Source: Apodospora peruviana | Taxonomy: Eukaryota > Ascomycota > Sordariomycetes > Sordariales > Lasiosphaeriaceae | Length of the DNA: 64,000 nt | Reading direction: 5' to 3' | Assembly (NCBI GenBank): GCA_033439685.1 | Contig: JAUEDM010000006.1 | Coordinates: 1,922,001-1,986,000, forward strand | Shown: one piece after another, positions 8,329-20,300 of the stretch | Numbering within the stretch: the stretch's first letter is position 1 | How the letters are laid out: every line of letters begins with the position of its first letter | Made by a program: the position numbers and the translations under genes | The notes under the pieces: generated by a model | What the model was told of the DNA's origin: nothing | What the model saw: only the letters and a program-made list of their open reading frames with translations | Databases searched by the model: none

Positions 8329-10671
8329 TCAATTAAGATAATCGTACTTCTCTATATCCTTAACACTCGGCTTGACCTCATTCAGCGCCCTTTCCCAGTC
8401 CTCAAGTGTGATAATCGGGTCCAGCTGTACGCCCCCTTCCCTCTGACCCATATATGCCCTTTCCAGACATGCCTGGGCGGCCGAGTGCATCAGATTACCC
8501 AGATCCGCGCCCGTGAAGCCAGTACACCTCCTATCCAAAGCCACCTTCCGCAGATCCACGACTTCACGCTCGTCAGCAATGGGCTTAGCCCCCATCGGGT
8601 CTGCTTTGGCGCGCGTGATCGTGTTCCGGTACAGCGTCTTCAAAATAGCCACGCGGTCCTCGGCCGAGGGCAGACCAACATAAATACTCGTACCGAGGCG
8701 GCCTGGTCGCCGGATCGCTTCATCAATAATATCGGGCCTGTTGGTTGCGCCAATGACATAAATGCCGCTGCGGTCGCCGACGCCGTCGAGCTCGGTCAGC
8801 AGTGCGTTGACCACACGCGCGCTCGAGTCATTGACCGAGTCATCGCGCTTGGGCACGAGGGCGTCCATCTCGTCGAAGAAGAGGATGCAAGGGGCGGACG
8901 ACTTGGCACGGCCAAACAGCTGGCGGACGGCGCGCTCCGACTCGCCGACGTACTTGTTGAGCAGCTCGGGGCCCTTGATGGAAATAAAATTGGCCTTCGA
9001 CTCGTTGGCGACGGCCTTGGCGACGAGTGTTTTGCCGCAACCGGGCGGACCCCAGAGGAGGATGCCGGCGGCGGGCTTGATGCCGACTTTGGAGAAGAGC
9101 TCGGGCTGCTTGATGGGCCCGATGATGGACATCTCGAGCTTCTTGCGCACCTCGTCGAGCGCGCCGACGTTGGCCCACGTCGTATCAGGGATAGTACTAA
9201 AACCTTCACGTCGTGACGCCGGCTGGACCTGTGTTATCGCCGTTTTGAAATGGGCAAACGTAATCTGGTCCGAATTCCATTGGTCTTGCTGGTGGTGCTC
9301 GAGGAGCAACCAATCCCGTTGGCCCTCCGTCCATTCCCCAAACTCTCCTGACCTGGTGGTGCGGACACTGTTGAGAACATCGTTGAGGCTGTTGCCGGTG
9401 CACTCTGACATGGCCGCGTTGACCAGAGTCTGTAAATCGCTCCCGACATACCCAGGAGTCAGTTTCGCAAGCTCCTTGAAGTCGACGTCATCGGCCAGGG
9501 CCATGCCCCGCGTCATAGCCCGCAGGATCTGCTCTCGAGCAATCTCGTTGGGCATGCCAATGTCGATCTCGGTGTTGAAGCGCCGTCTGATCGCAGGGTC
9601 CAGAAATTCTGGCCTCGTGGTCGCAGCCAGAACGACCACGTTCTTGCCGATGGGTGTCTGACGTCTGATCCGGTCCATGCCGGTCGTGATCTCGGCCACC
9701 ATCCTGCCCTCCATGGCCTTGTTGGCGCTCTCCCGCTTGCCCGCGATGGCGTCAATCTCATCGATAAACAGAAGACACGGGGCCAGCCGGATGGCCTCGT
9801 CAAAGAAGTCTCGGATGTTCTTCTCTGATTCACCTGACGTGCCGCCAATTACCGACTGCGCATCCATGGGGATGAAGGCGACCTGGGCACACCCGGCAAC
9901 CGCATGGGCCAGCGTTGTCTTTCCACAACCCGATGGCCCGTGAAGGAGAACGGCATTGTTCGCGCGGAAGCCTGTCTGTTCCCAGTACTGTCCACCGCGC
10001 AGGGGAAACCAGACCCCCTTTAACAGGCGCTTCAGTGCGTTGTCCACGCCCGCGATATCACGCACAGTTATGCCTGCAGGAGGACTCCTGTCGACTTCTT
10101 TGGCTGCCTTCCTCTTTTTGGGCCTGGGCTCTCCATTTGGCTGCCTGTCCGCTGCTAAGGGTGTCTGAGCCCCGCTGGCGACACCGTTAGTCGTAGTTAA
10201 TGATCCATTGATAACACCGCTGATGAGAGCATTATTTGGCGTAGTTGAGCCCATATCGCCGCTGGACTGGGCGGCAGGCGTACTGCTGGCCTTGAACCCC
10301 CAAGATTTTGCAATCTGTCTATTGAGCAGTGAAAAATCGCCGTCGGCCGACTTGCTCCTCCTCGACGCCTCGACCGCCTCGGCCGCCTCCAGAGCGTCGT
10401 CCGAGTCCTCTTGGGCGTCGGCCTTTGCCTCTTCCCTCCTCACGGCCAGGACCCGGTCTATGGCGTCCTCAAGCGGGCGCTTCTTTTGCCGTGCTAGGCT
10501 CGAGTTGGACCGCTTGATGCTGTCGTAGATGGAGCTGATGGTGAGGCGTCGTGGTGTCTTGCTGGGGTTCTTGCTGGCCTGGCTCTGCTTCAACGCTTCC
10601 TCCTCCAACTTTACCACAATGTGGTAAACGTCCCGATCAATACCCTGTCTGAGATTTGATCGCCGTGACAT
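8329..10671 (-). CDS. RIX7: AAA-type ATPase RIX7 (NVL homologue), 60S ribosome assembly
   Basis: A single exon encodes 780 residues, a normal length. The N-terminal helical domain (about 1-85) is followed by a disordered linker with a basic signal-like patch PRPKKRK (about 183-189). The first AAA module has Walker A GPSGCGKT at 245-252 and Walker B LFIDEID at 301-307; the second has GPPGCGKT near 541-548 and FFDEMD near 597. Arginine-finger regions (RRRF, RPGR) are present after each module. The second module carries the MDALVPKR and GESERAVRQLF segments typical of the Cdc48/NVL group. Rix7 is a hexameric unfoldase that strips the factor Nsa1 from nucleolar pre-60S particles. It lies on the same strand as RPL15, a 60S protein gene about 1 kb further upstream. 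Confidence 0.95.
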   Translation of the reverse strand: MSRRSNLRQGIDRDVYHIVVKLEEEALKQSQASKNPSKTPRRLTISSIYDSIKRSNSSLARQKKRPLEDAIDRVLAVRREEAKADAQEDSDDALEAAEAVEASRRSKSADGDFSLLNRQIAKSWGFKASSTPAAQSSGDMGSTTPNNALISGVINGSLTTTNGVASGAQTPLAADRQPNGEPRPKKRKAAKEVDRSPPAGITVRDIAGVDNALKRLLKGVWFPLRGGQYWEQTGFRANNAVLLHGPSGCGKTTLAHAVAGCAQVAFIPMDAQSVIGGTSGESEKNIRDFFDEAIRLAPCLLFIDEIDAIAGKRESANKAMEGRMVAEITTGMDRIRRQTPIGKNVVVLAATTRPEFLDPAIRRRFNTEIDIGMPNEIAREQILRAMTRGMALADDVDFKELAKLTPGYVGSDLQTLVNAAMSECTGNSLNDVLNSVRTTRSGEFGEWTEGQRDWLLLEHHQQDQWNSDQITFAHFKTAITQVQPASRREGFSTIPDTTWANVGALDEVRKKLEMSIIGPIKQPELFSKVGIKPAAGILLWGPPGCGKTLVAKAVANESKANFISIKGPELLNKYVGESERAVRQLFGRAKSSAPCILFFDEMDALVPKRDDSVNDSSARVVNALLTELDGVGDRSGIYVIGATNRPDIIDEAIRRPGRLGTSIYVGLPSAEDRVAILKTLYRNTITRAKADPMGAKPIADEREVVDLRKVALDRRCTGFTGADLGNLMHSAAQACLERAYMGQREGGVQLDPIITLEDWERALNEVKPSVKDIEKYDYLN

Positions 10672-10714
10672 GGCTCTCGCTGTGCTGTTTATGAGTACGA
10701 TGTTAGGCGTTCAT

Positions 10715-10866
10715 CGATGAGCAGGCGGTTTCATTGAAGAAAATTGTGGTACTCGACCGAGGAAATGCTGGGATGGATGGGTGTAAAGGTACTGTGTGTG
10801 GGGAGAAGTCCCGCGCCGTTGGCACGGCAGATTGAAATTTATATGGGGCGATTGCTCGGAAAATTT
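10715..10866 (-). promoter_or_regulatory. PAC-like and RRPE-like elements upstream of RIX7
   Basis: CGATGAG (10715-10721, about 45 bp upstream of the ATG on the plus strand) matches the PAC core, and AAAATTT (10860-10866, about 190 bp upstream) matches the RRPE core. Both motifs are associated with ribosome-biogenesis genes across ascomycetes; activity here is inferred. Confidence 0.4.
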
Positions 10867-11277
10867 GACCTGGTTGACGCTAAGCATGGTTCTTTTAGCA
10901 CATTAATGAGAAGTCTCATTTTCTGCTGGCTGACTTTAAAATTGTGTTTTGAGAGCACACAGTAAAGAAAACCCGATTCTGAGCTTACGGTTCAGATTCA
11001 ATCCCAGACGGTTGTCTGTTCCATGTTACTCGCATGCTCCTAGCTTCATTCGATCGCATACAGGTGAGGTCGGGCATGCGATCATCGAAGATGACTTTTA
11101 TCCGTACAGGTAATAAGGGGCGTATCTATTCAACTTTAGAGACCTTCATACCGTGGAAACAGGTCATCACGCCAATATGTAAGACCAGACATCTGGGGCG
11201 ATTGGTGGGACGGGAGGTCGAGAGTGTTGGTATAAGGTAGCTACGTCAATGTAGCCTCAAGCAGCACGAATCACTAC

Positions 11278-11305
11278 AAGCGGACAGACGTAAGCGGACA
11301 GACGT
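11278..11305. repeat. Tandem duplication of a 14-bp unit
   Basis: AAGCGGACAGACGT occurs twice in direct succession without a mismatch, in the RPL15-RIX7 intergenic region. Confidence 0.8.
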
Positions 11306-11734
11306 GAGCGATCCGTAGAAGGGCAGGATAAGAAGGTGGGTAGACCAGATTCTGGCAAGGCGTTGTAAATGTAAGTGAGCACATGAAGGAACGGCAAGTC
11401 TCGGTAGGAGCGTAAGAAAAGGTCATGAATATTCCCAAAGTGACGCCCCAACTCCTATCGAGACAAATAATCACATGGCAACCATCAGACTGTCATTAAA
11501 GGACACGGTATCATGCATGCCCTAACACGTGCATGTCCATTGTTGTGTGATCTACCTCGAATTTTCCCGTGATTTTCCATCCCAATCCCTCGCAATGTCA
11601 ACAGGAAAGCGGCCGAACCCACAGTGACCGCGAAATGCCAGCCAATATGCCCCAGAAACCGCTCAATTGCAGAAACGAGAACCAGAACCCAAACACAGCC
11701 ATGTCGTCCACTACATTCCATGTGGGCGACACGT

Positions 11735-12592
11735 TTACCGGTAGCGCCACAGGGACAGGGTATTGTGGCGTTTCCAGGTCTTTCTGCGGCCGGCGCTGGT
11801 CTTGGTGTAGCGATGGCCCTTGTTGAGACCACGCGAGCGCTTGCCGGTAGAGGTAAGACCGCGGGACTCGCGGTGCTTGTGGACGGGGTTGACGATCCAG
11901 TTGATGCGCGGGTCCTTGCGGATAGCCTTGTGCTGGGGGTCGACAAGGATGACCTCGAAGTACTTGTAGGTCGAGTCCTGGTTGATCCAGTACGAGTTGA
12001 GAACGCGCAAGTTGGCGCAGCGGCGGCCGACACGCTCCTCGGCAGTCGACTTCAGCGAGCGTTGGTATTTGAGCTGGTTGACACCCTGGTTGGTGGGCTT
12101 GCCTGTTGTGCGAGAGGAGACGGTTAGCAGCTCCATCAAAATAACCAGCAGAACTTCTGATTCCGCAACAGAAATTCTCGATTGGGCTGAGACATACCAT
12201 AGGTGGCACCCTTGGGGACCGGCTTCTTGCGGCCACCACGGCGGACACGCACGCGGTAGATGACATAGCCCTGCTTGGCCTTGTATCCGAGGCGGCGGGC
12301 CTTGTCGGGGCGGCTGGGGCGCGAAGCCCGGTGGATGACGTTCAACTGACGGAGCTATATTGATGCACTCTCAGCAAATGTTCAACGAGTGTATAGCAAG
12401 AACGGGGCGAAAGCGTGCCAAAATCTTTGCTCCCGAGAGAACAGAGTTTTTCAACGCAGTCGCCTCCGTCCACATGATTTTCGTAGGATGCTTTCAATAA
12501 CTAACCTCCCAGCAGCGAACCCGGAGAAGGAAGCGCAGGACATCGCTCTGCTTCTTCTTCTGGAGCTCTTCGAGGTATTTGAGGGCACCCAT
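11735..12592 (-). CDS. RPL15: 60S ribosomal protein L15 (eL15)
   Basis: Three exons on the minus strand, 12592-12506, 12354-12198 and 12102-11735, give 203 residues, typical of eL15. The start MGALKYLEELQKKKQSDVL and blocks such as RRLGYKAKQGYVIYRVRVRRGG, VPKGATYG, and HKHRESRGLTSTGK near the C-terminus identify the family. The protein is highly basic and binds 25S/28S rRNA in the large subunit. Introns are 151 nt (phase 0, after CWE) and 95 nt (phase 1, inside Gly of ATYG); neither contains a recognisable snoRNA. Codon use is strongly biased to C-ending codons, as in highly expressed genes. The promoter has an AAAATTT core 192 bp and a TTAGGGCTT site about 236 bp upstream. Confidence 0.97.
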
Positions 12593-12783
12593 TTTGTCTC
12601 TGCAGCAGATCTCGCAGGTTAGCTCCTCGTTGCCGACAAAATAATAGAAAGACGCTCTTGTCGGTCGCAGAAATGTGAATTGGTTCGTAGAGATGGGAAT
12701 ACGTACGAGAGAGCCCCGTGGGTCGAGTTCCTGGTCGTTAGTAAGGTTGGTGGGAGTTCGGGGGAAGTTCAAGATCGAGGTCG

Positions 12784-12836
12784 AAAATTTGTGGAATTTG
12801 ACAATTGTGAGGCAGAGGGGAGAGTGCAAGCCCTAA
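12784..12836 (-). promoter_or_regulatory. RRPE-like core and Tbf1-like TTAGGG site upstream of RPL15
   Basis: AAAATTT at 12784-12790 and, on the minus strand, TTAGGGCTT (12828-12836) lie about 190 and 236 bp before the ATG. ARCCCTAA-type sites bound by Tbf1 control ribosomal protein genes in many ascomycetes. The match is by eye only. Confidence 0.4.
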
Positions 12837-14617
12837 CGGACCGATGGGCCGCTAGTCCTGTTGTGGTTAGTAACTGTGGCTCGTGCTTTAGAGTTATCAA
12901 CGCTCACCGCCAAAACGCACCGACCACTTTGACGGAAGGTACGAAGGGGGGTACATCTGTATTCAGGAACGACATCGAACGATTCTCGTCGAAGTTGGTT
13001 CTCGTGATACGACATCTCTCGTCTTCTCTAACCTGAAGCAAAAGTACGGAATACTAGTATAGCTACCGCAATAGTCACCTAATTACGGGTTTCTTTTTTG
13101 ATTATTAGATTATAGCGATGATAAAATCCCTCCCGTTAAACAACCCAGTTGGTTCACCGAAGATCTCCGAACTGTCAGTCTCCTCTCGGTCGCACCGTGA
13201 AACCGTGCAACATCTCATCCCATAGCTAATTTGTTCGGGAAACTTTCTCAGCCGCTGTTGTGCGAATTTTCTCGTGTGTTGCTTTCTCCGTATTCTTCTC
13301 GGAAATGCTGTTAGCAATAAGCCTGTTAGCGTTGGCCTCACTTGTAGGCCCAGGAGCACTCCCTCTGTTCCCTCACTGATTATGTTCTGCATAAGCTCCT
13401 CGACATCTTAACTTCTCTTGCTCCTTGAGAACTTTTCCTATAGTCGGTTTTGGTGAATTTCACCGACTCGCTCTGTTACATCAAGCACTGCTCTATGTTG
13501 GCTGTTTGGGGTTGAAAGCCACCATCTGGGCATGATCGGGGTGCTTGGTTGGCATCGAGACATTGAACCACAGTCTCAGCAGTATATTTCCAGAACACTT
13601 TAAAGGTAATAGAGTAAGCTTAAATCTCCCTTTGAATTACTACTACCTGGCCTTACCTACCAGTAACCAAACCGGCTTTATACTCATCCATCTTGACATG
13701 CCAGCTCTTAACCCAGAAAACGAACATGACAAACGCGAAATAAATGCACGAACGAGAGACAGAAGGGGGGAAATCATGGGAAGTCTTTCTTTATATCTGT
13801 CATTACATGGAGAGCCAGAGGTTGTTGTTCGCTGTATCCCTTTCCCCTCCGCCCGAAAGCACAAAAGCCCAAACGAACGCGACCAGAAAAGAAAAACACA
13901 TTTTTCGCTTTTTTGTTGTATCAAGGTTACACCATCCCTGTGCGAAACAAATTAGAAACAAGCCGCCTTCCCTCTCTGTGCATCTCTCTCTGTCTTGTGT
14001 GTCTATGGTAAGTTTTTATCCCCATTCGTTACAAACAACATCAAGGAAAATATAAGGCAAACTAGACATGTAGTAAAGAGAAGTCAAGGGAAAACAAGAA
14101 CAAAAAACATCCACGAAAGTGTCCGCTTTTTCCATGTGCCATGCCAGGGAATGATGGGGAAATTAGAACATTCTGAAGCAGAATGCGATAAAACGTCCGG
14201 TATATATCGTGATCTCGACCAAAGGAAAGAAATAGAAGGTAGGCGTTGGGCTCTGTCTGGCTCACCCCGCTGAAGCAAAATGCCGGCCCAGCGCCTCGGA
14301 AACGAAGATACCCTCCACGCAAACGGTAGACTTAGTCCGCCATTTCCCATAGCATCATGACGGAAGGAGTAGACTGTCCAATCTCTGCCTTCCGTGTGCG
14401 AGTTTTTCCTTTTCTGTGTCGCGATCAAATGAGCGTACCGTTTATCAACTTCCAAGTTCGCAAACCGACATGCATAAAATAAATTCGAATTGAGAGGTAG
14501 TAGCAGGGGCTAATCCGGGCAAATGCGTGTGATAGCTGGGTCTATCTTGAGTTGAGTGAGAGACCCTGAAATCCTGCAACCCAGTCTGCTTGTTGTCCCA
14601 GAGGAGGAACTGCTTGG
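12837..14617. other. Gene-free interval between RPL15 promoter and the PSP1-domain gene
   Basis: The stretch contains A-rich and C/T-rich tracts and one TACGGAATAC decamer at 13045-13054. Short frames exist but lack splice sites, domains or coding-like composition. The right part is probably the long 3' untranslated region of the PSP1-domain gene. Confidence 0.5.
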
Positions 14618-17305
14618 TCATGTTTGCGGAGCCGTAGACTGGGGCGTTGGGAAACGACCTCGTCCGTACTCCGAACTTTGCGGGAAGGCATTCGCGTATG
14701 TGTCCATGCTTTGCATCATACCAGAATATGATATGCCATTACCACTCGGCCGAGCAGGAGCAGCACCGTATGGATTGTAGGGGTAACCGGGTACTGCGTA
14801 ATTCGAGCCAGGGACAACTCCTCTGTCGGCACTGAAGGGCATCGGAAATGGCGGCTGCGCGCCCCGGCCCGCTTGACTAGCTCCAGAATATGCTGTCTGC
14901 GATTCCTGTGGTGTATTTTGCCGACGTTCTGTTGTGGCAGAACCGCGACCGACACCCACGGCACCGGGACCAATACCGCTGGGAGCCTGCAGTCCAAGTG
15001 TCGGGCTAGCAAATGATGCCGGATTGATTGCCGACATCCAAATACGTGTCTTATAGATCTTGAACAGATCGGTGACGAGGGAGTTGAAGTTGATATACGA
15101 GTCGGCGAAGTAGTAAAAAGTCAGTTTCTTCCAGTCCCTACAAAAAGTTAGCGGACCATTTCCAAAATATCACCTTGTCAGGACATACATTTGGAACTCG
15201 GCGTCGAGAATCTCCATATTGAGACCATGTTCTTTGACCTTCTGCATGCAAACCCGCTTCGCCTTGGCTTCATTGCCCTCCTTATCTCGCAGGGCATGTA
15301 TCTCATGACTTTGGGCAAGGCGCTTGATCAGTTTCGGCTTCAATTCGCCCGAAATGGGCTCCTGCATGTGGTGCTGGCTCGGTGGCCCCATTCCGCCAAC
15401 AGCGCTTCCCTGGAGTCCGTTAGCGGCTGCCATGAGGCCGGCTCCAGTGCCATCTTGTGCAGCGGCGGCGTTCTGGGAGTACATCATCAACCACTTATAC
15501 TGCTCCTCGGCGTAGTGTTCTTTGAGTTCCTTGGCTGTCTGCCAGTCGACATTATCTTTAGCCACCGTGCCAAGATCTGTTCCGCGGTCGGCCTCGACTA
15601 TTACCAAGTCCCCAGGTTTGACGGTCAGGCCTGTCCCTTCCTGTATGTAGAACACATCGGCTCTCGCGCATTTGAACAGGACAATATGGAGAGACTGGTT
15701 GTGTCGCGGTTGAGAGACCCCATACATGTTGCGATGTGGTGAAGCCGCTCTGTTAGAAGAATATGGGGTGTGGAGGGCATATGGCGCAGAGTACTGGCTC
15801 GGATACGCTGACTGCTGCGGTCCACCGAGGTTACCTCCACCGGTAAAATATGACGAAACTGCGACAATGTTAGATGTGATCGGTATATAAGATAGCTTCT
15901 CGCGGGCCTTGCCTTGGGTGTTGCCGGAGAAGCTAGAGATATCTGTGTAGGCCGGCGAATAATCCTGCCCGCGAGGAGAGTCCTGGGCACCGGGTTCGTG
16001 GGACGCTGCTTCACCAACCGAGCTGATAGACCCTTGTCTAGTTGGAACATCTGCAAACGAGTGTCGTCTGCTTTGAGGGATATCACCCAAGCCACCAAAC
16101 CCAAGTGAACTCTGCCAAAATGCCCTTTTCACGTTCTCCAACTTCCTGTCGACTACGAATGGTGATCGGAACGGGCCTGCACCCGGACCGTATTCACTCA
16201 TCCTTCTCGCCAAAGTTCTCTTCGCTGCTAGATCGGATCCGTCATGAGCTTCGTCGAGCTCGTCGATGGCATAATCCGATTCCTCGGGGACTGCTTCCTG
16301 CATGTATCCATTCCCCAGTCCATAGGACGCCGCAGTCGACGCTCGGGGTCTCGGTCGAAGGTTTTGATACTGCTGCTGCTGTCGCAGCATAGCATTCTCC
16401 CTGGTGAGCATCTCGATGGTCTTTGCTGCATCAGCAGACTGGTGTTGGCTCCCTTGCATGGATCCGGTACTGTCGTCATCGTCGTCCTCGTTCACCTTTC
16501 CAAGCATGTTACCGTCATTTGCCATCTCACTCAGCATACTAGGCCGAGAAGGGCGGTGCTGTAACGCAGAATGGGGAAGTCGAACTCGAGCGCCGAGGAT
16601 TGTGGAAGGACCCATAGACGTAGTGGTTGTCTCCGGCTCAAGCTGCCCGACCGAGTAAGACTGCGAACGATACGTTTTGGGAGTCGGATGGAGCGGTATG
16701 GCAAATGGTATCTGAGAGTTTGGCGCAGGATCTCTTGGGGCAGGCGATGTCTGCGTCAGGCCACCCTCGCCTGAGAAAAATGCGCTCGACCCTCCCGGTG
16801 GAACGGCTGATGTTGGACTTGGTAGGACCTCTGACAGCCGTGATGGTGGCTCTTTTCTCTCATTGTTCCAGATACCAGTTCCCCACGGAAACGAGCTGGA
16901 CCCGACATGGCCTCGGCCAAGTACCGCGGAAGATGCTGAGTGAGAACCCCACGCACCGACCCCCGTATCGACCGACGGAGTGCTTGGATGGGAAGTTGTT
17001 GGAGACATCGTGCTGCTTGCAAAAGACCCCTTTCGCGGATGTGGTAGCGGTGGTTGTTGTGGCTGGGATGTATCGTTTAGCCAAGACGCTCGTCTGACTG
17101 GTTTGGGCGGCTGAACAGAACTGGACAGAGATTCTTGACGATGGGCATCGCCCTCGTCGTCCGAGCTTGCCAGTGCTTCTGAATCAGGAGTAGATCTCCG
17201 AGCGTTCAACTTGTCCAGCAGGATCGCCTGATTGCTCGGCGCAACTGGTGGAAAACTGCCTTGCCCTGACTTGGACGATTGGCCAGGTTTGATACCCGAG
17301 TTCAT
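14618..17305 (-). CDS. PSP1 C-terminal domain protein
   Basis: Two exons on the minus strand, 17305-15189 and 15137-14618, joined across a 51-nt intron (donor GTATGT, phase 2), give about 878 residues. Residues 1 to ~530 are low-complexity, rich in Ser, Pro and Gln, with SPTS-like phosphorylation candidates and a short poly-Gln run. A conserved PSP1 domain spans about 538-720: LHIVLFKCARADVFYI, PGDLVIVEADRGTDLG, then KAKRVCMQKVKEHGLNMEIL and, across the splice, DAEFQMDWKKLTFYYFADSY. The tail is Gly/Pro/Ser-rich. Yeast PSP1 was found as a high-copy suppressor of DNA polymerase alpha mutants and is linked to RNA granules; the family is otherwise poorly understood. The ATG at 17305 is the first in the frame. 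A gene-free stretch of 6 kb lies upstream. Confidence 0.88.
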
Positions 17306-20300
17306 CGTCCAAATTAGCCCCGAAAGCTCGAATTGGGCCAGGCCGGCTTACGTGACGCGAAACGGGCTTCAACAATCGAGAGGCAGTCTTGGCGTTGATC
17401 TCGCTGGTGCTGAGCACTGAGGTAAGTTTACCGAAATCGATCGTTAGTCCCAAACAGGATCAGACCTCGCTGTTACAGCCAGGTGGCTTGACGCAAGCAC
17501 CCAACGCGTCGAGCTTAGGGAAGTACTGTTCTGTAAGAGTAACTAGTTAGTTGCTAGAAGCTATACTCGATGGATACAGCCAACTAAAGCGATATGTTAG
17601 CTGGACCAAATGCCTACATGATGAATGCGCTGCAAATAGAGACAAAGAAATGTGGTAGAAGCCTGGTCGCCCGGATGACAGGCAAGCTCAGGACGACACG
17701 GGATGCGGAGTTGCGGGTATTGGTCGAGATTATGGGTTGGCCGGCGTGGACCAGTTGAGTAATATGCTCGGCGCAATGAAGATCTGATGGCAGGCCGCGC
17801 AATGTCGATGAGAGGAATTTCACTTACCAGCAGAACGGTTATTATATCTATAGACAGGGTATCGCACGAATCTCTAGCTGTTTAAGACGAAATCGACACG
17901 GTCGTGATGGAAGAGTATTGAAAGGAAAGACCCAGATGCTTTGAGACAGACAGAAGCAAGCTAGGTTTTGCTGAAGATCGTCAACAGCACCGCCTTCGCA
18001 ACACTGCAACGACGGAGTCCGGCCGGTCTGCCAAGTCGGACGAGTTACGGTATTGGGATTTGAAATGGAAGCGAAGCAGATGCGCAAAGATGGACCGTCC
18101 CGTCGTCGTGCTGACACAAGGACCGAGACACTAAGTAACAAAGCCCGGTTACCTTGAAGTCGGTTCTGGAGCGAACAGTTGTTTGACGGCCGGGCCAGAA
18201 GAAATGACTGGAGGTCGAACGCACGGCGGTGGTGGAGTGCGACAGCTCTAACCGCGACCTCGTCCCATTGCAGTTTCCACCCCCACAGCAGGCGCAAGCA
18301 GACGCGGGTCCGGTGTCAACGTCCAACCGATGCGGTGGTACAGAAGCGTTGATGTGGTTAAGGAACTCCGCCGCCGTCAAGTCGATGAACCTAGGCGGGA
18401 GTAAGGGCGGTTGCGGTTGGTTGTAGAGGAAGGAAGTGAAGATGTGGTGCTGAGAGGTTCAAATTCAGTTCTAGGGATTGATGCGCGAGCTTCCCGGGTT
18501 GTAGGTAGGGTCCAGGTCGTCTGCAGTGTAGGGGCAGGTGGTCTGGTGTGAGCGGGGAACTTGAAGGCTGGAAGCGCACGTTACTCGATTAGTGGCTAGA
18601 TCCTGGCCGCCAGGCGAGCCGGAGCCAGCTCAAAGGTCGCTCGATGCGTCGACGTCCGTGGCAAAGTTAAATGCACCGGCGCTCGCACTCACGTCCTCAG
18701 TGACTGTAACAAACTAACAGCAATTGCGCCAACAACACACCGTACGCTACAGCTAATTTGTTTTAGATGCTGAAGGCGAGGCGTGCTGCCGCGGAGCTGG
18801 GTGCTCTCAGGTGATCAAGCCGTTGAGATGCCCGGCCGGGTGGTGGTGAAAACAGTAGCTCTAAGCTGCAAACCTTTGGGAGATCGGGGGAACAAAGACA
18901 TCGTCCGCCAAGCTGCCATGCACTTAAAACGACTTCCAAGAGGAGGCGAATGGCGAAAGGGGGGGCGGAGAATGACGGGGATGAGACGAGTAAGTCGATG
19001 AGAGGATGAGGAGAAAAGAAGAAGGAAGAGGGTTAGTTAGGTCACGGGCAGACGATGCAATGGTCAAGAGGAGGGTGTTGTGCTTCCATTCCCCCCCTCT
19101 TTCTCTCTTTTTCTCTTTCTCTCTCTCTCTCACTCTCTCAGCTCGACAGACAGTTGTAGTTCTGTGGTCTTCGCGGCCCAAGAAACTGAAGCAGCCATTT
19201 CTGGTGGGGTGTGTGAACCTGGGAGTGGTGGTGCTTCCCCATCCACTCACAGGCCAGCTAGGGTCAAGCAATAATCGAAATCGAATCCCTCCAGACCTGT
19301 TAGCGCGGTACATAAAACCGTCCTTGTACCTGGGTACTCCGCACCCCGTATTTTCCAGACTCCAGTTTCCAGGGCAGACGCTCCAGGAAGTCTCCTTCCC
19401 CGGGCGTCCTTCAAGCTCCATCCCGCCCAGCGCCTGCCCCTTTCCATTTTCCCCATTGCAGGTCACGCACCTTCCGGGCTCCATCTTCTGAAAAGAATTC
19501 AAACAGGAAGTCTTCATCCACAGTAACATGCATGGGCATGAACGTGAACAATAATAAAGCTTACCGGAGCTCCCGCCTGCTCCTCTTACACCTCGGAATC
19601 TGGAATCTTGCAAGACATTCAAGCCAGGAGGAGGGTACTATCCGTAAAGCTGCAGCAGACTGGGTCATTGTTCCAGGATGAGCAGTTGACACATCCGCCT
19701 TGCCGAAGCGAGTACTGGAGCTCCCGTCGACGAAGATGCTGGGATAATCCATCCAGGGACAAGAATTCATTTTACTAATCGTAGCTATGAGAGCTTCCTT
19801 GACAGCTTCTTTGGGCCTCTTAACGTCCTCCCGTTTCTTTTGCCCAGCCGATGCCATCCACGATGCCATATTCGCAACTCCAGCCATGCATAATATCCAG
19901 GAACCGCATAACTGGGGAGCGAGGAAGCCCGCACATGTACAAGCGGTACTTCAACGCCGGCTTGGCTTGCATTCTCTCAATCTGCGGTCTAGGCTAACAT
20001 GCTTGTGCTTTCTAGCTCAGGGGTCCATCGTGAGGTCTCTCGGCGTCGCCTCCTCACAGGCTCACACTATGCTATGAATCCTACCATCGACGGGCCACCA
20101 GATCTGTCCCGTGTGAAACAAATTTCTTCGGTATTGCTCGATGATCCAACACTCTCTGCTAAAGATAGCTTCTCCATGACGATCTTACCTGGGCGTTTAC
20201 AGTTGCTCGGTGCCAGAGAAAATCGTCCCTGAGCGTCGGTCGAGCAGAGGACACAACTTATTCTTCGTCTGCCATCGACGCCGCGAACCCGAGCAACCAG

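Larger units (their letters stand above)
10672..11734. other. RIX7 promoter and RPL15 3' region, no gene seen
   Basis: AAAATTT at 10860-10866 and CGATGAG at 10715-10721 resemble the RRPE and PAC elements of ribosome-biogenesis genes. A 14-bp unit is duplicated in tandem at 11278-11305. No coding frame was recognised. Confidence 0.5.

Noticed and set aside
8299..9216. Plus-strand frame of 305 codons over the RIX7 3' end
   Set aside because: It is antisense to the conserved second ATPase module and owes its length to codon bias.
12103..12505. snoRNA within RPL15 introns
   Set aside because: A TGATGG near box C is seen in intron 2, but there is no matching box D or closing stem; intron 1 lacks box C.
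19006..19622. Overlapping frames of 161 (+) and 232 (-) codons
   Set aside because: Both arise from a C/T-rich (G/A-rich) tract and show no domain or splice signals.
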